Below are positions 22,301-34,300 of a DNA stretch of 64,000 nucleotides, one piece after another (position 1 is the stretch's first letter; each line of letters opens with the position of its first letter). The stretch is taken from the NCBI RefSeq assembly GCF_037042905.1, contig NC_087249.1, forward strand, positions 32,514,401-32,578,400. The letters are read 5' to 3'. The stretch comes from Lytechinus pictus. Its lineage: Eukaryota; Echinodermata; Echinoidea; Temnopleuroida; Toxopneustidae. The notes beneath the pieces were generated by a model that saw only the letters and a list, made by a program, of their open reading frames with translations, was not told the origin of the DNA and searched no databases. The translations under genes were made by a program, and so were the position numbers.

Positions 22301-25300
22301 GAAAGAAAGGGGAAAAACAGGAAGGAAGGAAATAGCAAAAAAGGAAAGAAAGAATAAGGAAAAAGAGAAGGAAAGAAAAAAATAAAGAATGAAAGAAAGG
22401 ATGAAACTTTAGTGGAGGGAAAGAATGAAGTGAAGAGAGAATAAAAAAGAAAATAATGGAAGAAGGAAAAGAAAGAAAGAACAAAAAGAAAAAGGAGAGG
22501 AAGGGAGAAGGAAGCAAAGAAAAATTAGAGGAAGAAAAAATAAAGAAATTTAAAGAAAGAAGGATCGAGAGTACACGTAAGAAAACAAAGGAAACAAAGA
22601 AAAATGAACAGAGAGAGAGAAAAAAGATCAGGAAAAGCTAGGAAAATTTGAAAAGATAGATGGAACAAAAAAGGCAAGCGGGAAATATAGAAGGATAGAA
22701 AAGAAAGAAAAAAAAAGAAAGGAAGGTAGCAATTAAGTAAGGAAGGAAGGAAGACACAGAAAGAAAGAGGAAGAAAGCTCAAATTTGAAACAAAACAAAA
22801 AATGCAATCATTTAACAAAAATCTTGCTATTTGTTCAAAATGTATTTTAAAAATTGTTGGAAAAATTAATGTTTTAGAAATAAATAAAATTTCAGAGAGA
22901 AACATTGACAAACTTAAAAATCAAATGAATCATCGCGGCATCGTGGACTTGCACGCATCTTTCTTCCCACTACACCGATCACAACACCCAAAACAACGGC
23001 TGAAACTAGTTATGAAAACTCAATAACTTGCTCCTCCGATCACATCACCAAATCAGTAACCTGAGAATCCATATAAGTATAACAATTTCCCGCCGATTTT
23101 GTGATAATTTTGTTGGAAAAACTATTTTTCATGTGAGCTTGTTCACTTTGATTCGAAGTTTGATCGGGGATAGTACCGGTGTGCACAGCAGCATGGAGAT
23201 CCATGCATGCCTGCCAAACAGGCTGGAGGCTGGGCGCACCAGCCACATGTATGTATGCTGACTCTGTGTGTGTGTTTTGTGTGTAGATCCCCCAAAATGT
23301 CGCAAACTGGTTTGCAATTTGAATTGAGGGAAGTTGTTAACTTTGTTTTTCTCTCTTTCTCTTCTGTATTTTCGAGTGTGAAGTATGGGGAAACTTTGTA
23401 AAATGTCATTTCACAGTGAGAATTTTGCTTGCCCGATTCGGGCAAGTAGTTTTCGTCTTTACTTCAAAACACTTGCCCGACTCTAACTTTTACTTGCCCC
23501 GGGCAATCGGGCAAGCGCTTATGTCGCACCCTGAATGATGCAAATTCTGATTTATTACGCCAATAAAGTGGAGACTGAAAAGAGACAAGTGACACACAAC
23601 TACGAGGTTGGTAGCGACAGGTAGGACATGTTTTACGTTGTGAAAAATTGTCCGTGGATCCGAGTCACCGGGGACTTAGATCACGATAATGCCAATATTT
23701 CTCCAAATGAATTGTGAAAACAGAAATTATGCACTTACCACGATTATATGGATGAAGGTCTAACGAGTGGCAGTTTCCTGACAACGAGGCACAGACTGGA
23801 ACTTCAAAAAAACGAAAAGTTCTCTCCTTCTACCCCAGTCTCGATCGGCCATTTTGTTACGATTCATAAAACTGATTTCTAGCAGACGACACTCAGCCAT
23901 AGCAACGACAGTGTAGAAGTGTAGTCGCGCTATAGGGCTCACATGAGTATTACAGACCCCCATTCACTCACGTGTTAAGTCATAGCTCATCAAAAAATCA
24001 TCAAAAATCAATCCCACGATAGATTTTGCTTTAATTCATTGACATTAGTCACAATTAACAGTACATTAAAACAAGATATGCTAACCGGGTACTTGTCCAG
24101 CTCAATCAAAAGTTAAATGGCCTGAAATAAGACTAACCATAATTTCGGCCAGTTCATTGCCAGAAAAACCTGAACTGCATTGTGGGTAATAATAATTAAA
24201 ATGAAATATAAAAATGCAGTCTGGCCTCCCCAAAGGCCTTAATTATGAAACAGTATGAACATGACATTGTATTTTGATATACAGACATTTTGTCTAATGA
24301 AATATTTTAACCAATAAAGTCATGTGATCTTTACTTACGCGGATGAATTACTCTCATGTGCCCTATAGTGTGCTGCCTATAATCGCAGGGTGACTGGGGG
24401 CATTGCTTTGTATTGTGTTTGCATGTGCAAGGAAAGGTTATTCCCCATGACATCATTGTTTTTACATAGTTGAATGTTTATGGCAGCTGTCTAGACTCAT
24501 TTCGAACAGCATTTCAACTACATTGTGGTGAAATTTGAAAGAAATCTACTGACGCTAAGTGTGTTTTTTATGTCCCTGTTTTGGCGGCGTCTGTAATTTT
24601 TGGGAGTGTTGTTGGGCACTTCCATATGCCAATGTACCGGTTTGCGCATTGTTGTTTCCTATTAGTGCACCTTGGTCCCAATTAAGGTCAAAACTTTTGC
24701 TTTCAAAAACAAAGGAATACATAAGAATTGAATAGGCGATTTTTATGAACTTTAAACTACCATAACTTTCTTGTTTCTGGGGCTATTGAATGAAAGGTCT
24801 TGATGAGCTCTAAATGATGCTATGAAGCAAACACCTCATTTCTCAAATTTATATTTTTTTGTAACGTACCTACCTGAATCATGTAAATGGGATACAACTT
24901 CATTTCCGACATTTCTACGTTATCAATTTCATTTTTAAACAAGAATTCATCAAAAAATGAGAAAAATATTATGAAAAGACGGGGGAGACTCGCCCGATGT
25001 TTACGCCGCCATCTTGTTTCCTATTAGTATTGTTCTTCCCCATGTTCTTCCCCAACGTTACGGACGTGCGTATCAGTAGTGGAAAAATGAACAAAAATGT
25101 GAAGTAGACTTTAATTTAGGTCAAAGGGTTTTGCTGGTATCGCGATCTCAAAATTCTATATCTATCGACGAATGTGCGCTGTGCTGGAAAACCATTCTGA
25201 AAATGTGTGATCTAACTTTGCTTTGCGTACCAAAGTTTTGTTTGGATTTAAACAAAATATTTCAACAAAAACTTGAGTCAAGCTCAAATTAAAAAAAAAT

Positions 25301-28300
25301 TGAATTTATATCAGATGGACGGCAAAATGCTATAAAATTGCTCATTTCTCACATTTTTAATTATCTCTGCTTGCAAAACGATGATATCATGATGCTTGTT
25401 GAGAAATTTAGATTTTTTTTTGGAACGGCTGCAAACAGTGGCAAATTTGCTCATCTTTTGTCAATATTTTTATGAATATACGGTACTACACTCATCTCTA
25501 AGAAACATACACAAGAGGGTAATTTCATTAGTTCATTGTAAAAAACTCTGCTCTGCTATATCATATGCAATCGAGACTGCCAAGGACATTTCACTTAATT
25601 GACATTTGATCCCATTCAAATTAGATCGGAATTGCAGTGGATATTACTATGAAAATTTACTGTTCACTAATTATAAAATTTTCTCTCCCACTTTATCAGT
25701 TATTGGGGTCCCTGTTGTTGCAGGCTGTGCTGCTGGCATCTATATAAGACATGACTTCCAGAAACTTCACAAGTCCAAAAGCCACACGTTTGAGTCGGCA
25801 GCTAAGCAGTATACAACAAATTGTATCTTTGAGGTGATTGGCAGACGTATGAGAAAGAAGCTCGATAAGGACTCTCAGAACTGTCAAAAGGTGAGAGAAA
25901 CTTTCCTTTGTTTATTGAAAGTTAGAGATTTGCTTGTGGAATGGATGAATTAGGGGGGTTTCTTACCTTTAAAAACTTTGTGATTTAATTTTTTTTTAAG
26001 TAATTACATAATATTTAATTCTAGTGGTATAACAGCCAACTAGAATTGAGATTTATCTGGAAGTCACCTTTAATGGAAAATTAGAATTACCATTGTGATA
26101 GGTTATATGCATAGGGGGCTTAGCTAAGACCATTTTATAATTTACTTATTCCAAGTTTTGAATACTAGCATTTTATAATAATTTTGTCTTGAACAATCAG
26201 GTTCCACCAGTCCACCAGTTCAAATATTCTGACATATCCCTGTTTTTTTTTTTTAACAGATAATGTTACACAGGGTCCAGAATACCAGTGGTATGCAATC
26301 AGTTGAAATATAAATACAGTCTGTCAAGTGGTGAACAAATCTTAGGCTCCTTCACCAACTGCTCCTGTCTTAAGGATTAGAGTTAGGATAAGGTCTTAGG
26401 TTATTTCTCAAGTTTGGTATAGTCTTCAGATTTTCAATAGGAGTAATTATGGCAGGAACAAATTGTCTTGGAACCTATCAAGTTCCTTGCTGCCTGGAAA
26501 TTCTGGTGATTACACATAAACACTGAAGTCAGATCATGACGTCCAGTGTTCAAATAATTAATTTTTCTTATTCCAGATCCAGACGGAAATCCTAATGTCC
26601 CGGCTGCAGTCAGCAAGTGAAACAGTGTACGGAAAACAGTTCAACTTTGCTGATATCAAATCCCCTGAGGATTACTGCCAGAAGCACCCACTTACCAGGG
26701 CCAGTCACTACCAACCCTTTGTCCAAGAGATTGCTTCTGGTATGCATCATGTGCTTACTAAAGAAGATCCCATCATTCTCGCTGTGACATCCGGAACATC
26801 TGGACACCATAACCTTGTTCCAATGATCAAGGCCCAGACAGTGTATTTCTTGCTGAATGGTGTTACTGTCTGTCTGGACTCTGTGCGTAAGGCTATTCCA
26901 GAAACACGCCACCTTCGGCGAACTCTCAAGATATTTTACAATCCAAAGTCACGCACCTCCCCTGGAGGAGTCCCCATCGGACCCAACTCGGCCACTCCAA
27001 AATCATCTGAGAAGTTCATTGACTTGTACAGCACCCCCATGGCCGCATTCGATATTACAACTGAAAAGGAAGCTTTATATGCGCATCTACTGTTTGCTCT
27101 TAAAGATAGCGAGATCGGGGCCATCGAGGCAAATTTTGTGCCTCTGATACATAATGCCTTTGTGGAACTGGAGGAAAATTGGGAGCAATTGGTGCAGGAT
27201 ATTGCCCGTGGAGAAGTGCACCCTGAATTGAACATTCCTGAAGATGTGCGGCAGAAATTAAATGCCCTCTTGAGTCCTGATCCGGAAAGGGCTGAGGAAT
27301 TGAGGAGGGAGTTTGAGAGAGGTTTTGACAACATTGCCAAGAGAATCTGGCCCAATGTTCAGGTCATCTTAGCTGTGGATTCGGGGGCTTTTCAGGTTTA
27401 TGGCAATATGCTGAGAGAAAAGTTCACCAAAGGTATAATGATCCTTGACCTACATGTTATAGTTAGCATCAAAGAGGATCAATTTATTTTTCTTAATCAA
27501 GATTGTAATATGGAGACAAAGTTTGAGAGAATGAGATCATTCAACAATATCTTATAAAATAGAGACATTTGACATCTGAAATAAATATGTTGAGCATTTT
27601 GAAAAGCTAAAATAAAGTAATTGTATAAAAATTGAAACCCTTTCCATTTTGCAGTCTTTGGAATTGTTTTTTCAGACTTCCTTGTAAAAGAGATATTTTT
27701 AATTGACCATGGGTCCTAATTAATTGGAAACATTGAATGTGAAAGAAGATGATAACAAACATGTATGAGTCTCAGTAGTATTGCCTCTAATAATTGTGTA
27801 ATTGTGATCATTGTAAAATTGCTCAAAAGACAACCAAAATTGAGATTTCCATTGCAGTTACCATTCATGGCCAGTCAGACAATTATTAAAGGTATTTTTT
27901 TAATGTTTATCTCCTTGATTAGATATTCCCATTTATTCATGCCTGTATGCTGCCAGTGAAGGACTCATTGGAATCAATATCTGGCCTCATGATGAAGAAA
28001 GACGTTATCTATTAGTGCCCAGGAGTATGTTTTGTGAATTCATACCAATTGAGAATAGGTGAGCGACAATCATATTGATGTTGATTGCTTATATGGTGAG
28101 ATACTTGATCCTAATTAATATAATACACACTTTACATCAATATTTCATCTTATTTTCAGAAACAGATGATATTTAAAGTCCAAGTCAAATTGGGAAAACT
28201 ATGTAATTCAGACATTTCATAGTTCATACAGAGCCCCTCAATGCAGGTTTCATTCATTTTTTTTTAAATTGACTTGTAGTTTTGAATGCATGCTAATCAC

Positions 28301-31300
28301 ATATACCTGCGAGCTTAAAAAATAGTTTTCTTGAAATTGTCAGATATCGAGTTTAGTCGATTCTTTAACTTAAAATTTTATATAACTGTGTACAAGAGTT
28401 TCCTGTTGGCTATTCATATGTTTGGAGTGCTTCATGGAACATCCTGTCAGTGATTTCCACTGAGGTAATTGCTCTGAGCCAATCAGATGCAAGGATTTCA
28501 GTAGCTTATAACATAAGTCAGTGAAAATCAAATGGACTATTTGTTTCATGAAATGCTCTCCTGATTACGTTCATTTTCAGTGATGAAGAGCAACCCGATA
28601 CCCTCCTCATGGATCAGGTGGAGAAAGGATCCACGTATGAACTGGTACTGACCAACATGAGTGGGTTCTACAGGTACCGCTTTGGGGATGTGGTCCGTGT
28701 TACTGACTTCTACAATAAAGCTCCTGTTGTTGAGTTTTTATACAGGTAAGTGTCAAGTTGCTTGATATGTTAACAGAGTTGTCGTTCACCTCCTACATGT
28801 GCGTGTACATGGTTTGTGTGGGGCAGATAATGTCTGGAAAGTTGGGAAATATGCAAAGTAAATTACCACCTGGTCTACACCCACTTTGTCTGCTTTCCAA
28901 TTTGATTCATCTCACATGGTCACATCCTAATTTGTCCACAACCAGTTTATCTATTGACCTTTTGGTCTAATTGCCATTTGGCTCATCTACCATTGTGTCT
29001 AATTTCCAGTTAGGGTATACCCATTTTGTCTAATATCCATTTGGTCTAACACCACTTAGTCTATATGATTTATGCTTATGAACCAAATTTTCATTTGACA
29101 AAGTGTAATATAGTAGGAAGAAAAAGAGGATATTAGACCATCTGCGCATTTATGGTCTAAATGGCAGACCAAGTGATGGTTGGACCAAACAGCATACATG
29201 TAAGACCAAAGTGATAGTGGGTCTAGCCATGATGGTGTTAACCTGAAAATTAGACCACTTGCTAGTCGGCCGAGTGGATACAAACATTTAGAAATCTCTA
29301 TTCTAAACTTCTAAAGAGTTAGTGTTGTCAACAAGCTTTGACTGTCCATGATTGCTGGTGCACCCAAATCAACTTTATTAAAGGAGAATGAAACCCTTGA
29401 AACCAGCTGAATCCGTATCAAAGAGAAAAATCAAAGAAACATATTGTTGAAAGTTTGAGGAAGATTGAATGAATAATAAGAAAGTTATGAGCATTTGAAT
29501 ATTGAGATCACTAATGCCATGTAGTTTCTCCCATTAGCAATGCGACCAAGATCTGCGATGTCACACACGTACAACTCCCTCATTACTTTAGTACTTATTT
29601 CACTTATATTCTCACTTTTATAGAGTCTATCACAAGGTGAGGTGTTCTCTTTATGAGAGGACAAGTGCAGAGGTTTCACAACATTATATCATTGATGAAT
29701 CGTTTGTCATATAATTAGAATGAGCAAAAAGAGATGTTTTGGGGTATATTTTCAGTGTCCAAAAGGGGAGTGTTGTTCATCTGTGACATCATAGATCTTA
29801 ATCGCTAGAGGGTATTCATTTGTCTCGCAATCTACTATGGTCAACAAGGAAATTCGTGATCACTCTCGCAAAAAGTGTTCACTGGCTTTCTAGGAAATTC
29901 GTGATCACTCTCGCAAAAAGTGTTCACTAGCTTACAAGTTCACGAGCTTTCGAGTGCCGCTGCAACTCTTTATCAAGTGACGAAAATTATCTGAAAACGT
30001 ACTCTATTTATACTAATCTCCAGGACCGTACGCACGAACGCGAGAACAATAGGTGGGCATTGATCCGTTGCGTCGGTATGCGGTGCGGCCGGTAATCCGT
30101 ATATGCAAATAAGACGGGGGTATATGCAAATACGCCGTGGGTCGGCAATATGCAAATTAGACAAAATTGGCGGGCTCGCTAGTTTCCCGTGGGCGGGGGC
30201 TGACTAGCTGAGCGGTCCCTCGTTCGGGGACGGGAACGATCGGGTCGGCGTGCACTGCCAGGTAAGGGGGTATTGTGCTGTCGGATGGTTCGCATCCAGA
30301 AGTCGGGGATGTTGATCCCGCTGTCTCTGTTGAAGTTGTTAGGACAAAGACGTATACTAATAGCCTCCTTAATCCTGCGTGTATACCAATGTCTCTCTTT
30401 GGCAATGCAATGTACACCCTCCCAATCTGGGTGGTGTTGCTTCTCCCAAGCATGTTCTGCCACCGCGGATGTGTCGGTTCGCTGTAACCGAACATCGCGC
30501 TTGTGTTCAGAAATGCGTTCAACTATCGGTCGGGCTGTTTCTCCGATGTAAGACCCGTCACATCCCTGGCAAGGAATGTTGTATACTACGCCATCACGTC
30601 TGTGATCAGGGATAGGGTCTTTGGGGTGTACAAGCTGTTTGTGTAAGGTGGTGTCCGAGCGGAAAACCGTTCGGATACCGTGACCTTCTAATCGGCGTTT
30701 AAGTTGTTGTGAGAGGCCATCTATGTATGGCAAGACTGTGCAAGTCTTGAAAACCTTGTGATCCCTTGGTGGTTGTTTTTTCTTGAAAGTGTTCTTGATA
30801 AAACGGCGTGGGTAGCCGTTGCTGTACAAGGCGCCACGTATGTGTGCTCTTTCTTTCGGGAGTTCAGGTGGGTGAGTTATGATACGTGCTGCTCTGTCGA
30901 ACAGGCATTTAACAAGACCCTTCTTGACCGATTTGTCGTGATGAGAATCATATGGTATGTATTGGTCTGTATGAGTGGGCTTGCGGTAGACAGAGGTGGA
31001 GAGTTTCCCGCCCTCGTGTCTTTGGACTAGCGTGTCAAGGAATGCTAATTTCCCTCCTTGCTCAGTCTCCAGAGTGAACTGGATGGACGGTTGCTGGCTA
31101 TTCATGAATGAGAGTAGGCTGTTTGTTTCGGATCTGTTTACGATTATGAAAGTGTCATCGACGTATCTCTTCCACACCCGAGGGTGGCATGTGGAAGGAC
31201 ACTTGGGCAAAGCGTTCTGTTCAAAACCTTCCATATATAGGTTAGCCACAACCGCTGAGACTGGGCTACCCATTGCTGCTCCTTCTGTTTGCTCATAGAA

Positions 31301-34300
31301 AGAGCCTCTGTACAGAAAATATGTGGATCTGAGGACGAACTCCAGGAGTTCGGCTATCTGTTCGGGCATAAGTGTGGTACGTTCTGATAATGTGGGATCG
31401 GATTGCATGCGTTGCAGGGCCGTACTGCATGCGCCCTCTATCGGTACGTTAGTGAAGAGGGAGACTACATCAAAAGAGATCATGGATTCCTGTTCGTTAA
31501 CTGTCTGCTCCGATGTGAATTCAGCGAATTCACTGGAGTTGGAAACCGTGTGTTCTGAGCAGTTAGTGAGAGGGGACAGGATGTCCGCCAGGTACTTTGA
31601 TGCATGATACTATTGGTCTGAGAGGTATCCCGTAAGCTAGTGAACACTTTTTGCGAGAGTGATCACGAATTTCCTAGAAAGCCAGTGAACACTTTTTGCG
31701 AGAGTGATCACGAATTTCCTTGTTGACCATAGTAGATTGCGAGACAAATGAATACCCTCTAGCGATTATTTCAATCCGCAATAATGAACCTATTTAGTAT
31801 CATAGATCTTGGTCGCATTGCCAATGGGAGGATCTCCATAGCATTAGTGATCTCGACATTCAAATGCTCATAACTCTTCTATTGCTAGTCCTATTTTACT
31901 CAAACTTTTGTTGATCTTATTCTTTGATTTTTCTGCTTTCACAAAAGCTAACTTGCTCCAAGAGTTTCATTCTCCTTTAAGTGATACAGACCGATCAGTG
32001 TGGTACTGTATTTCCCCTTTCAGACAAGGACAGTTGTTGAACCTGAGAGGAGAGAAGACTTCAGAGGATGTGATTTTCAAGACAATCCAGAAAACCCTAG
32101 ATGACCTGGGTGAAGTATCCCTAGTAGATTACTCAACTGTAGAGAGCCCCTTACTCAAGGAGAAAGGTGACTATCTAATTTATTTACGTTGTTTATTAAT
32201 CAATATAAATGTATATTAAAATGGATATTACATTGTATTTTGATATAGAATATGCATATCAAGATGCTGTTTATAGGTTTGTTTAAAGCTCGTGGATAGT
32301 GTTGGTAAAGGATACAAAAATTCCAAGCGAATGGATCTTTCCTATTGAATAACGATTGCTGATGATGATTCAATGCGAAATTGACAGAATTTCTTCTTGG
32401 AAATATTAAATTTTAAATAAACTCCGAGAAATAAAATCATTCTCCTCGGCTGAATTTCAAAGACAGTTCGCTGAATTTATGCGCACTTATATAGCGCCCA
32501 CTTTCGTCCACGACTGATTTTTCCCCCTGTTAGTTGATCACTAGCCGTTCCACTTTTAGCAAACCGAAATATCCCTGCGAGCGTAGTCTGCTAATTCCGT
32601 GTACGTGCTCGTCGATCATTGTTCCTTAGTTTTAGCATGGCCTCCGTCGAGATTCTCCCCCAGCGAGTTCGGCGAGGAGCACAGGAAACCGTTGAATTTT
32701 TGTTAGATGGGTTAGATAATTATTTTAAAAAATGTGGACTTACTTACCCCTTATGCTGTCCCTCCAACCTGTAGTTCACATGTTACAGTAGTTTATTTTG
32801 ACGTTCATGAAAACGTATTAGAGATGAGTCTGTCAAAATTTTGGCTACAAATTTCCACGTGCGACAAGATTGGTTCATGGTTCTTGAAACTGCGAGATAC
32901 ATTATACTGCATCATGCGATGCGATGCGATGGACATTGGTCACGCTCGCTCAGCTCGGCGCTTCGGCCTGACATTCTCTCACGCTTTATCCAACTCTATG
33001 CATTCTGTTCATACACAGTTTTGCGTGTACGATGTCTTCATGTCTTTCACGTCATATTTCAGCGCATGCATTGGGGAAGGGAAATTAATTTGGAAGTGGG
33101 AAAAGGGAGAAAAGAAGAAAGGGAAAGGTAAAAAAAAGAGGATAACAAGTAAAGGAAAAGAAAGAACAAATGAGGCAAGGGAAACAGGAAATAAGAATGG
33201 AACGAGCTAACATGATAGCAGAGGCAGATCAATTTCGCGGCCAATATCACGAATATGGGGGGGGGGGAATTTTTCACCCATTATTTTCCACGATCGACCG
33301 CTCTGAGTTGATTTTTGTTTGTTTCTTTCTTTGAAGGTGTAGACCTAACAGTCAGCTTTATTCTTATAAAACAACATAAATGCAGGGGCCGCAGAATGGT
33401 TTTCAAAGTGAGGGGGGGGGGGCTGAGTCAAATGGTTTTTTTTTGGGGGGGGGGTGACCATGCAAAAAATCACAATCAAATGGTCATTTTTACTTTTTTG
33501 AACACGGTTATGGAAAAAAGCAGGGGCTGGAGCCCCCCCTCGCTTCCGCGACCCCTGAAATGTATAATCCTATACGTACTATTCAATATAGTGCGAGTGA
33601 TGCGCGAGTTAAAATTTTTCGTAAATGTCATATTTTGTCCTGAAAATAAAACATCTAACTAACTATACTGCAAATACGAAGCACGAGCAGATTTTTTTTT
33701 CATATATATTCTGGCCTGATAAACAAGGGACCTGTTCTGATTGTAGTAGCCATGAAGACGATACATAGGCCTATATAATTATGATGGCCTATTTCAAGAA
33801 TGGAATAATGCGAGCGCGAAGTGCGGGCTGAACATTTTTGACATTCCCTCAAGAAAATTGACATTCTAAGCATTAATCCTGAACTGAATAGGTATATAAC
33901 TAGACAATACGAGCGATAAGCGCGATGGGGAAAATTAAGATTTAGAGCTAAAAACGGGACACTAGTTCATGTTTTGTAAGGCGTGAAGATGGGTAATTAG
34001 GCATCTTCCTACGTAATGCGAGCGGGAAGTGCGAGCAGAATTCTAATCTGAAAACTATTTCAAACACTGAAAATGAAACTGACTGGATGTGGATCGCACT
34101 CAATAAATGATTCAAGCGCGAAGCTCGAGCGGATATTTTTCGGAAATTATTCTGATCCTAGGACGGGAACATTCTAAGGACATTTTGTCATATGAAAATA
34201 GAAATTATCTACCTATTAAGTGTCCCCAAGCGCGAGATGAAAATTCTTTCAATTATAAAAAAAGACAATATAGTTATTAGCAATTCATGAAATGTTATTG

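Larger units (their letters stand above)
19927..23689. mobile_element. Composite element in GH3 intron 1, built of tandem copies of its ends
   Basis: The outer ends form an imperfect inverted repeat: TTATCGTCATCCAAGTCACT at 19927 and, reversed, TTATCGTGATCTAAGTCCCC from 23689. Inside are a palindrome, direct tandem copies of an end-like unit, an AT-rich array and an inserted hAT-like element. No transposase frame is visible. Confidence 0.55.
29382..31976. mobile_element. TTAA-flanked foldback element, split by a Penelope-like insertion
   Basis: The ends AGGAGAATGAAAC and GTTTCATTCTCCT are flanked by TTAA (29378-29381 and 31977-31980), a target type used by piggyBac and Kolobok elements. The arms match over about 170 bp (GAGCATTTGAATATTGAGATC against its complement). 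If 29800-31798 and one target copy are removed, the two arms pair through GATCTTGGTCGCATTGC, which supports the nesting. Confidence 0.8.

Noticed and set aside
26610-27355. Antisense frames across the large GH3 exon
   Set aside because: Shadows of the GH3 coding strand, which has domain motifs and fitting splice sites.
30273-31607. Several + strand frames opposite the Penelope-like gene
   Set aside because: Shadows of the reverse transcriptase/GIY-YIG frame on the - strand.
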